Shown: piece after piece, positions 5,425-6,189 of the stretch | Layout: each line of letters opens with the position of its first letter | Position numbering within the stretch: position 1 is the first letter of the stretch | DNA from: Clostridia bacterium | GTDB taxonomy: Bacteria > Bacillota_A > Clostridia > Oscillospirales > CAG-272 | Direction: 5' to 3' | Assembly: GCA_017408625.1 (NCBI GenBank) | Contig: JAFQUG010000196.1 | Coordinates: 1 to 6,189, forward strand | Length of the DNA stretch: 6,189 nucleotides | The notes under the pieces: generated by a model | What the model was told of the DNA's origin: nothing | Databases searched by the model: none | Seen by the model: only the letters and a program-made list of their open reading frames with translations | Program-made: the position numbers and the translations under genes

Positions 5425-6189
5425 ATGAGCGCAAAAAACCGCAAGGACGAGCTGGATGCCTTTTGGGATATTGATGGGTTGATGCCTGCCAAGCGACCTG
5501 CAATACAGCGTCGCCCGGGGGCGACGGATGCCGTGGAGATCGAGGTGCCAAGCGCCAAGCCGCAAAAGGATACGTCCGACGCCAAGCTCAGCCGCACCGT
5601 ACCCGCTAAAAGAACCCCTGCGCCCGATGCCCCCATAGAGCCCGAAGCGGTCTTTGACATGCAGAGCGGGCTTGTGCATCGCGTGGTGGTTTACCCCTGG
5701 AAATCGGGTTATACCTATTATGAAAAATTCTGCCGTGACGGAGAGTATCTGCGCCGCATCAAGGGCAAGGAAGCACCGCACGTGGGATTTTTCTCGTATA
5801 TGCCGCAGTATGGGCAGATGACTAAGGCACAGCTGGCCTATTATCTTTGGTGGCGCGAGAATATCATACAGAACGGCATCTACCTGCCCGCGGATTACAG
5901 CTATATTCTGCTTAATATGTACGAGCTGATCAACCTGCCCGACGACAATCCGATCAAGGTGCGTGACGCACTCTGTCGCCTGTGGGTGGCGTATCATAAG
6001 GACGTGCCGCGTCTTGACCGCTATTTTGCTGAGTGGATCTGCGATTTTTGCCTGTTGCACGGACTTCCCGCACCGGTTGAGCAGCTTGCTCCCATTCGCG
6101 ACGACGTGCTGGCCGTGGCAACGCTCAAGGAGTTTTATCTGGATTGCGGCGAGGGGGGGGCGCAGGCCTATGCCAAGGCGCTTTTGAGC
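5425..6189 (+). CDS. TerB N-terminal-domain (TerB_N) protein, N-terminal part
   Basis: An open frame of 255 codons with no stop before the right edge, starting at an ATG with GGAGG 7 nt upstream. Residues 1-75 are charged and Pro/Ala/Lys-rich, probably a disordered lead-in with no signal peptide or membrane segment. From about residue 80 the sequence matches the TerB_N pattern: YPWKSGYTYYEKFCRDGEYL (90-109), FFSYMPQYGQMTKAQLAYYLWWRENI (122-147) and YSYILLNMYELINLP (158-172). TerB_N proteins are usually 500 or more residues, with a TerB-like and/or TerB_C domain later, so roughly half may be missing. The family is associated with tellurite-resistance-type and stress or phage-defence gene sets, but its biochemical role is not established; it is probably cytoplasmic. 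A run of eight G at 6153-6160 lies inside the frame. No partner genes are visible, so no pathway can be assigned. Confidence 0.82.
   Translation, partial: MSAKNRKDELDAFWDIDGLMPAKRPAIQRRPGATDAVEIEVPSAKPQKDTSDAKLSRTVPAKRTPAPDAPIEPEAVFDMQSGLVHRVVVYPWKSGYTYYEKFCRDGEYLRRIKGKEAPHVGFFSYMPQYGQMTKAQLAYYLWWRENIIQNGIYLPADYSYILLNMYELINLPDDNPIKVRDALCRLWVAYHKDVPRLDRYFAEWICDFCLLHGLPAPVEQLAPIRDDVLAVATLKEFYLDCGEGGAQAYAKALLS

Noticed and set aside
5395..6060. 221-codon open frame on the minus strand
   Set aside because: Antisense to the TerB_N frame, which has a consensus promoter, an SD and family motifs; the minus-strand product has none.

Overview
The window looks like a Bacillota (Clostridia-type, probably gut-associated) chromosome. 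The grounds are an IreB-family protein, a TerB_N protein of the kind common in Clostridia, Shine-Dalgarno sites in front of most genes, and three SigA-type promoters with exact 17-bp spacers. I cannot name a genus.

Layout. Positions 1-1510 (minus strand) hold a compact operon read right to left: promoter, a short IreB-family gene, ribF (FAD synthetase/riboflavin kinase), and a secreted D-Ala-D-Ala carboxypeptidase that runs off the left edge. Positions 1543-5071 (minus) form a single-gene unit: consensus promoter, an anomalous ~175-nt leader, a 1092-residue multidomain beta-helix glycoside hydrolase (GH28/clan GH-N-like, apparently cytoplasmic), and an intrinsic terminator. Positions 5072-5359 are non-coding and contain a nested palindromic repeat. 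Positions 5360-6189 (plus) hold a consensus promoter and a TerB_N-domain gene that runs off the right edge.

The most notable observation is in the hydrolase leader. A 142-bp, almost fully base-paired sequence (4872-5013) is flanked by perfect 8-bp direct repeats (GGAGTCTG on the minus strand). Removing it with one repeat copy restores an ordinary promoter-SD-ATG leader of about 25 nt, like the ~30-nt leaders of the other two transcription units. I read it as a small non-autonomous structured mobile element that landed exactly in a ribosome-binding site. It duplicated the SD, supplied a new GTG start, and added 50 in-frame codons. About 80 bp upstream lies a second, different palindromic repeat built from GTCATYCT-type units, so this intergenic region has collected two repeat elements.

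How the genes relate: the left operon joins a predicted cell-envelope signalling regulator (IreB type), flavin cofactor synthesis and a peptidoglycan-trimming enzyme. The hydrolase and the TerB_N gene are divergently transcribed, each from its own near-ideal promoter, and show no obvious functional link.
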